Positions 8,470 through 18,057 are shown, counted from the stretch's first letter. The stretch: DNA of 64,000 nt from Chitinophagaceae bacterium (GCA_004028765.1 SAIX01000049.1:1-64000); one strand, 5' to 3'. Program-made: numbers and translations. Notes: generated from the letters alone by a model not told the origin.

Positions 8470-9510
8470 TTAATTGGTATCTGCGCTGATAAGTACACTC
8501 AAACCTGCCCGCAGCATATTGCGGTATTTATCGATATCCTTTATGCGGATCTTCACCGGCACACGCTGGGTTACTTTTACAAAATTGCCACTGGCATTAT
8601 CAGGCGGCAGCAGTGAAAATTTTGCACCTGTTGCTTCACTCATACTTTCGATGGATCCTTTCAGTTTCAGGTCGGGAAATGCATCCACTTCGATATCCAC
8701 TTCTTTCCCTGGATATAATTTTTTTAACTGGTTTTCTTTGAAGTTGGCAACGATCCAGTACGTGGTATCATTCACGATCGAGAAAAGAGGGGTGCCGGCC
8801 TGCACATATTGACCTTCCGAAACATTTTTCTTACCGATCTTTCCTGCCTGCGGCGAATAGATCTTTGTGTAAGTGATCTTCAGCTGTGTCTGTTCGATCT
8901 TGGCTTTTTTTACACCCAGCCCGGCTTCCGCTTTTTGAACGCCTGCTTGTAATACGGCAATCCGGCTTTCCGCAGCAGTAAGATCGGTCTTGTTATTGTC
9001 CAGTTGTTGTGCAACAGATTCGAGATTGAATTTTGAATCGTCCAGTTGTTTGCGTGTGATGGCCTGGTCGGCAAAAAGGTTCTGGTCGCGTTTCAGGTCG
9101 TCTTCCGCTTTTTTCCTGCGCAGTTGTGCCAGTTCGATATTGCCTTTGTTCACACGGAGTGAAACGATGGCATTGGTTAATGCAGCTTTTGCATTGATCA
9201 CATCCACTTCGGCCTGTTTATAATCGGCTTCCATTTCGGCGAGTTGTGTCTGCAACTCGGCATCATCCAGTTCAACCAGTAACTGACCGGCTTTTACAGA
9301 ATCATAGTCTTTTACGGAAATGGTTTTTACATAACCGGCAACGCGCGGTAATACCGGTGTGATCTGCGTTTCCACCTGTGCATTGTCGGTGGTTTCATGT
9401 GTCATCGCGTAATGGATCTTTTTATAACCGAAATAGCCTGCTACCAGCAGAACGGCTACCAGTACGATGATCTTTACAGGTGATTTTTTCGGATTGCTTG
9501 CTTGTGACAT
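8470..9510 (-). CDS. HlyD-family periplasmic adaptor (EmrA type)
   Basis: 346 residues. One N-terminal membrane anchor (PVKIIVLVAVLLVAGYFGYKKI), then a biotinyl-lipoyl half motif (VAGYVKTISVKDYDSVKAGQLLVELDD), a long coiled-coil hairpin (about 75-200) and the second half (IYSPQAGKIGKKNVSEGQYVQAGTPLFSIV), followed by a beta-barrel. It joins the MFS pump to the outer-membrane channel. It is second in the operon, after tetR and before emrB. Confidence 0.93.
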   Translation of the reverse strand: MSQASNPKKSPVKIIVLVAVLLVAGYFGYKKIHYAMTHETTDNAQVETQITPVLPRVAGYVKTISVKDYDSVKAGQLLVELDDAELQTQLAEMEADYKQAEVDVINAKAALTNAIVSLRVNKGNIELAQLRRKKAEDDLKRDQNLFADQAITRKQLDDSKFNLESVAQQLDNNKTDLTAAESRIAVLQAGVQKAEAGLGVKKAKIEQTQLKITYTKIYSPQAGKIGKKNVSEGQYVQAGTPLFSIVNDTTYWIVANFKENQLKKLYPGKEVDIEVDAFPDLKLKGSIESMSEATGAKFSLLPPDNASGNFVKVTQRVPVKIRIKDIDKYRNMLRAGLSVLISADTN

Positions 9511-9630
9511 TCGGGTGATTGGTTTATTTGTTTAGTGGTTTATTCGTTTATTGGTCTTTAGTCTTTAGATATTCATCTTTTGTCTTTGGCTATCCGGGTT
9601 TTCTGTATTCATTATTTCTTGTTCTATATT
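9511..9630. repeat. Repeat words between tetR and hlyD
   Basis: This gap inside the efflux operon holds GGTTTATTTGTTTAGTGGTT, TCTTTAGTCTTTAG and a TTCATTATTTCTTGTTC phrase, the same families as at 4462-5055. The repeats have therefore entered an operon without separating its genes functionally, as far as can be seen. Confidence 0.6.
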
Positions 9631-10284
9631 CTACTGTTCATTATTCACCAGGAGATAGCTGTGCATCATTTGTTTGAGGTGCTTCATCAAACGGTTTTTA
9701 AATGCAGGGTCGGTATACGGATTAAAATTTTTATCCTTTTCCATCAGCATCACGCAAAGTGCTTTTGACAGCATTACCTGGTTGATGGTGCCTATGAGTG
9801 AAGCCATGGTGAGTTCGGGGTCTACTTTTTTAAATACTTTCCGGCGGATGCCCTGTTCAATGATCTTGCGGAGCGTTTGGGTATTCCGTACAAAAATGCG
9901 GATGATGTTCTGGTGCATGGTTTCCCGGTCGTCTTTCAGCAGTTCCTGGTGCATCACGCGGTGAAAGGAGGGCTGTGAGAATATTTTTTCCACGTAATGC
10001 TCAATGATGGCGTCGATCTTTTCGATCTCGGTCAGGTTTTTATCGGCTTCAATCTCATCCAGTTTTCCACGCATAAAAGAAGCCCGGTATTCAACAATGG
10101 TTTCAAAGAGTTTGTCTTTCGAGCCAAAATAATAATTCACCATGGCCACATTCACATGGGCTTTGGCCGCCAGCTCGCGGATAGAACTGCCCTCAAATCC
10201 CTTTTCTGCAAAAAGTTCGATAGCGGCATTGATGATATGCTGTTTCTTATCAGACAGGACCGTATCGGCGATTGTATTATCCAT
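9631..10284 (-). CDS. TetR/AcrR-family repressor of the efflux operon
   Basis: 217 residues from ATG 10284 (MDNTIADTVLSDKKQHIINAAIELFAEKGFEGSSIRELA); ATG 10287 is equally possible. The track start at 10317 would begin inside the operator. The helix-turn-helix reads SSIRELAAKAHVNVAMVNYYFGSKDKLFETIV, and the C-terminal ligand domain is helical. It is first gene of tetR-hlyD-emrB-tolC and most likely controls its own operon by binding the 33-bp palindrome directly upstream. The inducer is unknown. Confidence 0.92.
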   Translation of the reverse strand: MDNTIADTVLSDKKQHIINAAIELFAEKGFEGSSIRELAAKAHVNVAMVNYYFGSKDKLFETIVEYRASFMRGKLDEIEADKNLTEIEKIDAIIEHYVEKIFSQPSFHRVMHQELLKDDRETMHQNIIRIFVRNTQTLRKIIEQGIRRKVFKKVDPELTMASLIGTINQVMLSKALCVMLMEKDKNFNPYTDPAFKNRLMKHLKQMMHSYLLVNNEQ

Positions 10285-10303
10285 CATAGATCGTTTAAAA
10301 ATG

Positions 10304-10344
10304 CAAATTTCAAACAAATGTTTGAATTAATCAAACGTTTGTTT
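10304..10344 (-). promoter_or_regulatory. TetR operator covering the efflux-operon promoter
   Basis: A near-perfect palindrome spans 10312-10344: two 14-bp arms (AAACAAATGTTTGA and TCAAACGTTTGTTT, 13 of 14 matching) around ATTAA. On the minus strand a TTTG (10332-10335) is followed after 20 nt by GAAATTTG (10304-10311), seven of eight matches to TAnnTTTG. The operator thus covers the -33 box and the whole spacer. Binding would block RNA polymerase, giving autoregulation. Confidence 0.75.
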
Positions 10345-10529
10345 AAAAATTTTTAAAAAAATCCATTACCGGAAAACCAGGCCAGCTTAAATGGCTGGGG
10401 GTCCATTTCCCGGACAAAGGCTTTCTGTACCTGCCTGGTAAACCTGTTACGGGAAATCTTCCATGAATGATAACAATAGGATAATATCCCGCTAAAACAG
10501 GCTTTACCAATTTTGCATAAACGAATTGT

Positions 10530-11885
10530 TTGACGAACCCATCCATCAGCGCCAACGCATTCGGCCCGAAATTTCAGTGGGGCATCGCCATCGCCGCCCC
10601 ACAGAATGAAGGGGCTTATCTTACCGACGGGCGCGGACTTTCTATCTGGGATGTTTTTTCCCGCCGTACAGGAAAAATCAAAGGGGGAGCAAAACCTTAT
10701 GAGGCCTGCGATTTTTATCACCGCTACAAAGATGACCTGATGCTGGTGAAAGCACTGGGCTTTACCGTATTCCGGTTTTCGATTTCCTGGAGCCGCATCT
10801 TACCCGAAGGGATGGGAAAAGTAAACAGAGAAGGCATTGCATTTTACCACCGCCTCATCGATGAATGTTTGTTGCTGGGTTTAACCCCTTATGTAACCCT
10901 TTACCATTGGGACCTCCCGCAGGAACTGCAGAAACAGGGCGGCTGGACAAGTCACCAGATGCTGAAATGGTTCACACGTTTTACCACGCTTTGCTGTGAA
11001 GAATACGGCGATAAAGTAAAGAACTGGATCATCCTGAACGAACCGATGGGATTTACTTCCCTTGGCTATATGCTGGGGATGCATGCACCGGGTAAAACGG
11101 GGATCCGTAATTTTTTTCCGGCAGTACATAATGCGGTGCTATGCCAGGCAGAAGGCGGCAGGATCGTAAAATCAGCCGTAACAAAAGCAAGGGTAGGCAC
11201 GAGTTTTTCCTGCAGCGAAGTGGTGCCTTACTCACAAAGAGAGGAGGATATACTGGCTGCCCAAAGAGCCGATGCATTGCTGAACCGTTTATTTATTGAA
11301 CCGGCTTTGGGAAGGGGTTACCCGCAAATGGAACGTTTCCCCTTACTGGATAAACTGCACCTGCATAATAAAGCCTGGAAATACACCGAACGCATGCAGT
11401 TTAATTTTGATTTTATCGGCATCCAGAATTATTTTTCATTAACGGTACGCAACAATGCACTGATCCCATATCTCCATGCATCGGAAGTAAAAGCTGCTTC
11501 GCGGAAAGTGCCGCATACCGATATGGGCTGGGAGATTAACCCGGAAAGTTTTTACCGCATGATCAAACGCTTCTGGTTATACGGTGGTGTAAAAGAGATC
11601 ATGATTACAGAAGGCGGTGCTTACTTTAAAGACATACTCCACAACGGGGTGGTAAACGATGCACGACGCATCGATTATTTCAAGCAATATCTTTCTGCTG
11701 CTTTAAAAGCCAGAAAAGAAGGCGTGAACCTCACCGGTTATTTTGCGTGGACACTCACAGATAATTTTGAGTGGTCGGAAGGATATAAAGCACGTTTCGG
11801 ACTGGTGCATGTTGATTTTGCCACGCAGCTGCGAACGATCAAGAATTCGGGTTACTGGTTCCGCGATTTTCTGCGTGGTTCCTGA
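10530..11885 (+). CDS. Glycoside hydrolase family 1 (beta-glucosidase-like)
   Basis: 451 residues, the usual GH1 length. The N-terminal signature is present as FQWGIAIAAPQNEGAY. The acid/base glutamate is in ILNEPMGF and the nucleophile in IMITEGGAYF, where the family normally has TENG; both glutamates remain. The WSEGYKARFGL sugar-binding segment near the C-terminus is also present. No signal peptide, so it acts in the cytoplasm on imported beta-glucosides or galactosides. The only usable start is TTG 10530: the frame is closed at 10518 and the next ATG lies inside the domain. The gene downstream starts 34 bp later on the same strand. Confidence 0.9.
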   Translation: MTNPSISANAFGPKFQWGIAIAAPQNEGAYLTDGRGLSIWDVFSRRTGKIKGGAKPYEACDFYHRYKDDLMLVKALGFTVFRFSISWSRILPEGMGKVNREGIAFYHRLIDECLLLGLTPYVTLYHWDLPQELQKQGGWTSHQMLKWFTRFTTLCCEEYGDKVKNWIILNEPMGFTSLGYMLGMHAPGKTGIRNFFPAVHNAVLCQAEGGRIVKSAVTKARVGTSFSCSEVVPYSQREEDILAAQRADALLNRLFIEPALGRGYPQMERFPLLDKLHLHNKAWKYTERMQFNFDFIGIQNYFSLTVRNNALIPYLHASEVKAASRKVPHTDMGWEINPESFYRMIKRFWLYGGVKEIMITEGGAYFKDILHNGVVNDARRIDYFKQYLSAALKARKEGVNLTGYFAWTLTDNFEWSEGYKARFGLVHVDFATQLRTIKNSGYWFRDFLRGS

Positions 11886-11919
11886 ATTGTTTGCTAAATT
11901 GGTTGTTTAAAACCAACCC

Positions 11920-13578
11920 ATGTTCCGTCCCTTCTGTATCATCATTTTTTTCTTTGCTGGATTTTCCTGTTATGCGCAAACGGCTCGTATCCCGGCTTTT
12001 ACCGGTTATGCTGTACCGGCTGAAAAAGAGGATGATCAAATGTTCTCTGAAAAAAACGGGCTGCACTGGGTAGATTCAAAACAAACGGTAGATTATTATT
12101 TCTATGCAAAAAAAGCAGGCAGTCTTTCGATCGCACTGCTTGCCTCCAATACAAAACCCGGTTCTGTGATCGCATTGCGTTGTGCAGGGAAGGAAGCCAC
12201 AATTGCGGTACCTTCTTCCAAAACAGCGAAATCCATTCATTGTATCACAGTATCTATTCCTGACAGCGGTTTTTACAATATCACACTCCGCGCAATAAAA
12301 AAAGCGGGCAACACGATCGCTGATATCCAATCCATCGAATTATCAGGTACTGCCGCAGACATTCATTATAATCCCAAACCCCGCCGCAATGCAGCTTCGG
12401 TTCATTTACGGTACCCATTGCCCGATTCAGTAAAAGCCGTTGCCTTTTACAATGAGATCACCATCCCGCAGGGAGCGGATATCGTTCACAGTTATTATAT
12501 GGCCTGTGGTTTTGCACGTGGTTATTTCGGCATGCAGGTAAACAGCGCTTCTGAACGACGGGTGATATTTTCTGTATGGGATTCCGGGAACGAGGCGGTT
12601 GACAGGAATAAGGTACCCGATTCGAACCGTGTTCAATTACTCGCCAAGGGAGAAGAGGTGATCGCAAACGATTTTGGTAATGAAGGAACCGGCGGGCATA
12701 GTCATTGGGTATATAACTGGAAGGCAGGCGTTACGTATCCGTTGATGGTAACGGCCCTGGCCGACAGTGCCACACAAAGTACCATTTATACGGGTTACTT
12801 TTTTATTCCTGAATTACAGAAATGGAAACTCATCGCCAGTTTCCGTGCGCCGAAAGATGGAAAGAACCTGCGCAGCCTTTATTCCTTCAATGAAAATTTT
12901 GTGGGATTGAACGGTCAACTGCAGCGAAAAGCATTTTTCAGTAACCAGTGGATACAAAGAGAGAATGGTAGCTGGAAAGAAATCACCCAAAGTAGTTTTT
13001 CATACGATGCAACCGGAAAAGCAGGAGACAGGATCGATTATGGCGGTGGTATGGATAATGGTAAATTTTATTTATGGAATGGTGGTTTTCAGAAAGCCAA
13101 TGCTGCTTATGGCGATCTGTTTAACCGACCTGCTGCCAATCTGCGCCCTGTGATCGACTGGACAAAAAATGCAGACAGCGCAATTCAGGCAGGTAAAGAA
13201 CAGCAAATGATATTTGCCGCGGTGGCCAATCACACCATCGATACAACAGGCAGTAAGGAAGGTGTGTATTACCAGATATTAAAGGAGGGAGCAGGTGAAG
13301 GTTTTACAGCGAATGATACACTCACGGTATTTTATAAAGGTTGGTTGCTGAAAGATGGTTCGGTATTTGATCAGACCAAAGAAAAACCGGCCACTTTTCC
13401 GCTGAAGCGGCTTATCAAAGGCTGGCAGATAGGATTGCCGCTTTGTAAGACAGGCGGAAAAATACGGCTCATCATTCCATCTGGGCTTGCTTATACGATC
13501 AGGAGCCGCAGCAAAGCCATACCGCCGAACAGTGTGCTGGTATTTGATATTGAAGTATTGGGTGTGAAAAAAGGATAG
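11920..13578 (+). CDS. Exported DUF3472 protein fused to an FKBP prolyl isomerase domain
   Basis: 552 residues with a signal peptide (MFRPFCIIIFFFAGFSCYAQ). Residues about 25-145 resemble DUF5077, a putative carbohydrate-binding beta domain; about 150-420 match DUF3472 (IVHSYYMACGFARGYFGMQVNS, GHSHWVYNWKAGVTYPLMV). The last 100 residues are an FKBP-type peptidyl-prolyl isomerase: VYYQILKEGAGEGF, DTLTVFYKGWLLKDGSVFDQT, LIKGWQIGLPLCKTGGKIRLIIPSGLAY. Some usual FKBP active-site aromatics look replaced, so activity is uncertain. It follows the GH1 gene closely. DUF3472 proteins often sit near carbohydrate genes. The fusion is clear from the uninterrupted frame. Confidence 0.8.
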   Translation: MFRPFCIIIFFFAGFSCYAQTARIPAFTGYAVPAEKEDDQMFSEKNGLHWVDSKQTVDYYFYAKKAGSLSIALLASNTKPGSVIALRCAGKEATIAVPSSKTAKSIHCITVSIPDSGFYNITLRAIKKAGNTIADIQSIELSGTAADIHYNPKPRRNAASVHLRYPLPDSVKAVAFYNEITIPQGADIVHSYYMACGFARGYFGMQVNSASERRVIFSVWDSGNEAVDRNKVPDSNRVQLLAKGEEVIANDFGNEGTGGHSHWVYNWKAGVTYPLMVTALADSATQSTIYTGYFFIPELQKWKLIASFRAPKDGKNLRSLYSFNENFVGLNGQLQRKAFFSNQWIQRENGSWKEITQSSFSYDATGKAGDRIDYGGGMDNGKFYLWNGGFQKANAAYGDLFNRPAANLRPVIDWTKNADSAIQAGKEQQMIFAAVANHTIDTTGSKEGVYYQILKEGAGEGFTANDTLTVFYKGWLLKDGSVFDQTKEKPATFPLKRLIKGWQIGLPLCKTGGKIRLIIPSGLAYTIRSRSKAIPPNSVLVFDIEVLGVKKG

Positions 13579-13711
13579 AAGCACTTCATTGATCACAGCG
13601 GTAAATTCCCCGGGTACTCTACTGGGATTTTCCCCCTTTTTGAGGAATAGATGACAAGCATCGTAGTATTTCCTATGTATTTTGATTTACTTTACTGATC
13701 AATCATACAAG

Positions 13712-14173
13712 ATGAAATCCGCCCGTCAACTTTCGATCGCCATGCTTGCCCTGACGGGAATTACCGCGTTGTTCCTGAGTTATTATATGATCACAGAACC
13801 CAGCGGCAGTTCCCTGGGTTTCCCCGTGTACCTGCTCAACGGCAGTATGTTCAGCGATTATGCTACACCGGGATGGATATTACTGGTAACGGTTGGCTTA
13901 CTAAGCATGTTCGTGATCGTGATGATCACATTGCGGAACAGGTATTATTCTGTATTGATCATGTTACAGGGTGCGATAGTATGCCTGTTTGTATTTATGG
14001 CGATCTTGCTGCTCGATGAAACTTTTCTGATACAATATCTTTTTCTTGCCGCAGGTATCTTACTCATTGCACTGGGTGTACTGCAATACCAGCGTAAGAT
14101 CATGTCCGAAACCAAGAAGCCCGAACACCCGGTACAGAAAAGCCATCACCACAAGCACCGCAAACACAAATAA
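13712..14173 (+). CDS. Small membrane protein of unknown function
   Basis: 153 residues from ATG 13712 (MKSARQLSIAMLALTG); the track start is an upstream TTG. Four hydrophobic segments are visible (about 8-25, 55-75, 83-100 and 105-122). The C-terminal tail is cytosolic-looking and rich in histidine and lysine (HPVQKSHHHKHRKHK). I do not recognise the family. It is convergent with the trehalase gene, four bases apart. Confidence 0.6.
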   Translation: MKSARQLSIAMLALTGITALFLSYYMITEPSGSSLGFPVYLLNGSMFSDYATPGWILLVTVGLLSMFVIVMITLRNRYYSVLIMLQGAIVCLFVFMAILLLDETFLIQYLFLAAGILLIALGVLQYQRKIMSETKKPEHPVQKSHHHKHRKHK

Positions 14174-14177
14174 GCCA

Positions 14178-15680
14178 TTACTCTTTTTTCTCTGCGAGAA
14201 AACGCAGGTACACGCCGTTAGTCCAGCCAAAACCGTCCTGGTTGGGGTATTCGCCGCCGCCTGCTTTTCGTGTAGTGTCACGCACATTGTATTTCTCCAT
14301 CATCTTACCGGTTTCAGCATATACTTTTTCGCAGTTGCGCATCCAGTTGGCACGGATTTTTTCAGCAACTGTATCCTGGTTATACGGATCTTTCTTTAAT
14401 CCATCATAAGCAACCCATTGGAGCGGTGCCCAGCCATTGGGAGCATCCCATTGCTGACCGGTTTCAGCAGGTGTTGTAAGTAAACCGCCGGGTTGTAAAA
14501 ATTTTTCTTCCATAATTTTTGCGACGCTTTCTGCCTGTTCAGGCCCGGCAATGGAAAGAAAAAAAGGAAACAGCCCTGCCAGCGAATACACGGCCGTTGT
14601 TTGTTTCTTTTTAAAATGGTAATCAAAGTAAAACCCTTTTTCTGCATTCCAGCAGTAGGTTTGGATGGCAGCTCTGCGGAGAGTGATTCTTTGCTGCATC
14701 ACCCTTTGCTGTTCACGGTTTTGTTTTTTTTCATAGCCCTTGTGCAACAGCGTTTCGAGCCATAGCATCAAACAGTTCAGGTCTACCGGAATGATATTCG
14801 TAGTTTCGATCGTTGCCATATCTTTTTCATCGGCAAACCAACGGCTGCTGAAATCCCATCCCGATTCAGCCGCGGCTCGGATATGGCGGTATATTTCCCC
14901 GGCCTTCTTACCCGATCTTTTGGCAAGGTGCAGGTCTTCCGAAAACGCTTCAGGCCTTGGGGTATCATATTCATCCCAATACCGGTTCATGATACTGCCA
15001 TCGGGCATCCGTACCACGCGCTGGATGGCGGTCTTCTTTTCAGTAAGCTCAAGTGTGCCGCGCATCCAGAAAAAATATTCGCGCTCCAGTTGCGGCAGGT
15101 AGGTAAGCAGGGTTTCTTCTCCTTTCAGTTCCATCAGCAGGCTAACCATCAGCGAAAAAAAAGGAGGTTGGGATCGGCCGAGGTAATAGGTGCGGTTCCC
15201 GTTCGGGATAAAACCCACCGTATCGATGAGGTAGGCAAAATTGTTGACCATGTTTTCGATCAGGTCGGTACGGCCGGATTCTTTTAATCCCAGCATGGTG
15301 AAATAACTGTCCCAGTAATAGATCTCCCTGAAACGCCCGCCCGGAACCACATAAGGATAGGGTAGCGGGATCAATGTTCCTTTACGGTTATCAGGTTTGC
15401 GTGTCAATACATCCCATAATATATCGAGGTGTTCATGTATCGGTTTACCGGCAGACTGGTAAGAATCGTCTGCTTCCCCTGGCAATTCGAAATACTGCCC
15501 GATAAAATCACGCAGTTGAAAACCCTCTGTATTTTTTGCAGAACGGTATGATTCGAGTATTTCAGCACTGTCGGCTTTGGGAATGCAATCCACAAAATAT
15601 TTTGAATCAGGAAAAATGCCGCTCACCTGCACTTCTTCATACAACTCAGCCAGTTGATCGATATAAAAAAAAGAAGCCAT
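14178..15680 (-). CDS. Cytoplasmic alpha,alpha-trehalase (GH37)
   Basis: 500 residues. Both GH37 signatures are present: PGGRFREIYYWDSYFTMLGL and QWDAPNGWAPLQWVAYDGL, plus the C-terminal glycine-rich GGGEYPNQDGFGWTNGVYL. It hydrolyses trehalose to two glucoses. No signal peptide, so the cytoplasmic (TreF-like) form fits. It is third in a minus-strand operon, 11 bp after the sugar-type MFS gene, which suggests that the carrier brings in trehalose or a related disaccharide. Confidence 0.93.
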   Translation of the reverse strand: MASFFYIDQLAELYEEVQVSGIFPDSKYFVDCIPKADSAEILESYRSAKNTEGFQLRDFIGQYFELPGEADDSYQSAGKPIHEHLDILWDVLTRKPDNRKGTLIPLPYPYVVPGGRFREIYYWDSYFTMLGLKESGRTDLIENMVNNFAYLIDTVGFIPNGNRTYYLGRSQPPFFSLMVSLLMELKGEETLLTYLPQLEREYFFWMRGTLELTEKKTAIQRVVRMPDGSIMNRYWDEYDTPRPEAFSEDLHLAKRSGKKAGEIYRHIRAAAESGWDFSSRWFADEKDMATIETTNIIPVDLNCLMLWLETLLHKGYEKKQNREQQRVMQQRITLRRAAIQTYCWNAEKGFYFDYHFKKKQTTAVYSLAGLFPFFLSIAGPEQAESVAKIMEEKFLQPGGLLTTPAETGQQWDAPNGWAPLQWVAYDGLKKDPYNQDTVAEKIRANWMRNCEKVYAETGKMMEKYNVRDTTRKAGGGEYPNQDGFGWTNGVYLRFLAEKKE

Positions 15681-15691
15681 GCTTACTTATA

Positions 15692-16927
15692 TTATGCCTG
15701 TTTGATTTTTTTCTGCAACCTTCTGAAGAAAAACAAGCAGGTGATGAGGATTGCCATTGGTACCAGTGAAAAATAAAACGCGGTTTCACCACCATAACTT
15801 TCAAAAATATGACCGGTGATGATGGAACCTGTTGTGCCACCCAATGCGGAAAAGATGATGATAAGGCCTGACATCAACCCGTGTTTTTGTACCGGCAGTG
15901 TGCTCAGGATAACAGAATTTACTGCCGGGTAAATGGGTGCAATCAGCAAACCGATCAGCGGGAATATAAAAGCGGCCAGCGGCGCATCGCCCCAGCCTGT
16001 AATAGGATGTGCGGGAACGTTCTTCGCCAGCGGGATAGCCACCAGTACCAATGCTGCTGCCAGCACCACGCAGCAGGAGAGCACGGTAAACCAGTTGAAT
16101 TTTTTTAGGAGTACGCCTGCGAGGAAACGGCCCAGTGCTGTAGATCCAGCAAGGATGCTTGCCATCTGGATACTTAATGCAGCGGGCAGGTTCAATACTT
16201 TGTTGTTAAAAGTAGGTAACCAGCTCATGATGCTTTGTTCGATCAGAACATAAAAGAAAGCACAGAAAATAAAAACGAGTACAATGGGTGCAGCCACCAG
16301 TTCAAACATTTTTCCAAAATCGGCGACCATCGATTTTGTCTCTGTATTTTTTACGGATGATTCATCAAGCGGTGCGCTGAGCAGAAGCAGGAATGCCAGC
16401 AGCGAAATACTGCCCAGGAGATAATATACTTGTAACCAGGCGGTGGATTGCGGGTGACTGCTATCAACAAAAGAACTGAAAATAAAATAACCTGTGAGGA
16501 TGCCGATCATGAAAAAGGATTCGATAAAATTCATCAGGCTGATATGTTCTTTTTCATCTTTTGTGACGAGCCCGATGGTACTGTATACCGACATTTTGAT
16601 CAACGCAAACCCCGAACCCACTGCGGCGAACAATAATTTGGTGGTGAGGAAACTGCCGGTGAATGGCATCACAAAACAAACCGCCGTTACAAAACCCAAT
16701 GCAATCAGCATCGCATTTTTATAACCGATCCTCGTGATGTACGAAGAAACAAGAAAAGAAACCACGGCGATACTAAGGTCTTTAAACGCTTCCAGTACGG
16801 ATGCGGCGCCTTGTGTAACACCGTAGTTATTTTGCACCTGCAGTATCACTGTGCCAACGCTGTTCAATAATATGGCGAATACAAAATAGTTGAGGAACAA
16901 TGAAAGTTTGATTCTCCAGTTTTGCAT
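15692..16927 (-). CDS. MFS transporter (sugar-type), trehalase operon
   Basis: 411 residues from ATG 16927 (MQNWRIKLSLFLNYFVFAILLNSVGTVILQVQ). The track start would overlap the upstream gene. Twelve hydrophobic segments are expected. The short gaps of 11 bp to the lactonase gene before it and the trehalase gene after it show one operon. The carrier resembles the fucose/glucose permease branch of the MFS (for example AALSIQMASILAGSTALGRFLAGVLLKKF), but the substrate is inferred from context only. Confidence 0.85.
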   Translation of the reverse strand: MQNWRIKLSLFLNYFVFAILLNSVGTVILQVQNNYGVTQGAASVLEAFKDLSIAVVSFLVSSYITRIGYKNAMLIALGFVTAVCFVMPFTGSFLTTKLLFAAVGSGFALIKMSVYSTIGLVTKDEKEHISLMNFIESFFMIGILTGYFIFSSFVDSSHPQSTAWLQVYYLLGSISLLAFLLLLSAPLDESSVKNTETKSMVADFGKMFELVAAPIVLVFIFCAFFYVLIEQSIMSWLPTFNNKVLNLPAALSIQMASILAGSTALGRFLAGVLLKKFNWFTVLSCCVVLAAALVLVAIPLAKNVPAHPITGWGDAPLAAFIFPLIGLLIAPIYPAVNSVILSTLPVQKHGLMSGLIIIFSALGGTTGSIITGHIFESYGGETAFYFSLVPMAILITCLFFFRRLQKKIKQA

Positions 16928-16938
16928 GGGGATGAAAA

Positions 16939-18057
16939 TTATAGTTTTAATAATTGCAGACAAACCGGGTTGGGTATTTCGATCTGTTGCAGGGTGGGTT
17001 GCAGCAAACCGGTATTCATATCGCGGCGGAACACCACGATATTGCTGGTTTTCTGGTTGGCAACCAGCAGGAATTTGCCGGAGGGATCAATGATAAAATT
17101 ACGGGGAGCCGTTCCGCCTGCAGACTGGTAACCAACCATACTCAGCCTTCCGCTTCCTGCATCAACTGAAAAGATTGCGATATTATTTTCTTCACCTCGG
17201 TTGGATGCATATAAAAATTTTCCGTCGGGCGAAATATGGATATCGGCACTGCCGGGTTGCCCTTTAAAATCGGCGGGGTGCGTTGCAATGGTCTGGATAT
17301 TTTTCATCACTCCGTTCTGGTAGGCAGAAACCGTTACGGTTCCGGATAATTCTTCGATGCGGTAAACAAATTTCTGATTCGGATGAAATACCAGGTGCCT
17401 TGGGCCGCTGCCCGGTGCAGAAGCAGAGAAAGGGACGGCGGCGGGTGTTAAGGTTTTTGCACTGGTTGCATTAAAACGATAAGTCATTATTTTATCTGTT
17501 CCGAGATCCGGGGCCAGGATATATTGAAAATCGGGTGAAAAAAAAGTGGAATGTACATGTGCGGTTGCCTGTCTTTCTTTATTGGGGCCATTGCCTTTGT
17601 GCTGGATCATTTGTGCATAAGGTTTGATGCTGCCATCGGCTGCAACGGGGAATACAGATAAATTACCGCCGCTGTAATTACCTACCACAATCCATTTGCC
17701 GGTAGAATGCGTGGTGATAAAACAGGGATCATCCCCGCCGGAAACCTGCTGGTTCAGGAACTGCAGTTTACCGGTGGTTTTGTCGAACGAAAATGCGCTT
17801 ACCCTTCCTGGTTGTTCACGGCCCGTTTCATTAACTGCATATAAATAACGCCCATCGGGTGAAACGGAAAGAAAGGAGGGATTGGTGCAACTGTCGGTAT
17901 TTCCCACCCACTGCAATTCGCCGTTGACCGAGTTGAATTTGTAAACATAAATGCCTTTGCTTTTTCCTGTTGTATAAGTTCCTGCAAAAAGATAATAATC
18001 CTGTGCGCTTATAGCGGTACATAGAAAAAAAGCCAGGGCGGCAAGCAATGATCGCAT
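16939..18057 (-). CDS. Lactonase-family seven-bladed propeller (6-phosphogluconolactonase-like)
   Basis: 372 residues with a signal peptide (MRSLLAALAFFLCTAISAQ). The propeller repeats of the YbhE/Pgl family are clear: PSFLSVSPDGRYLYAVNE, GPRHLVFHPNQKFVYRIEE, DIHISPDGKFLYASNR and RNFIIDPSGKFLLVANQ. Cytosolic relatives hydrolyse 6-phosphogluconolactone; an exported one more likely acts on free sugar lactones or has another task. It is first gene of the lactonase-MFS-trehalase operon. Confidence 0.88.
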   Translation of the reverse strand: MRSLLAALAFFLCTAISAQDYYLFAGTYTTGKSKGIYVYKFNSVNGELQWVGNTDSCTNPSFLSVSPDGRYLYAVNETGREQPGRVSAFSFDKTTGKLQFLNQQVSGGDDPCFITTHSTGKWIVVGNYSGGNLSVFPVAADGSIKPYAQMIQHKGNGPNKERQATAHVHSTFFSPDFQYILAPDLGTDKIMTYRFNATSAKTLTPAAVPFSASAPGSGPRHLVFHPNQKFVYRIEELSGTVTVSAYQNGVMKNIQTIATHPADFKGQPGSADIHISPDGKFLYASNRGEENNIAIFSVDAGSGRLSMVGYQSAGGTAPRNFIIDPSGKFLLVANQKTSNIVVFRRDMNTGLLQPTLQQIEIPNPVCLQLLKL

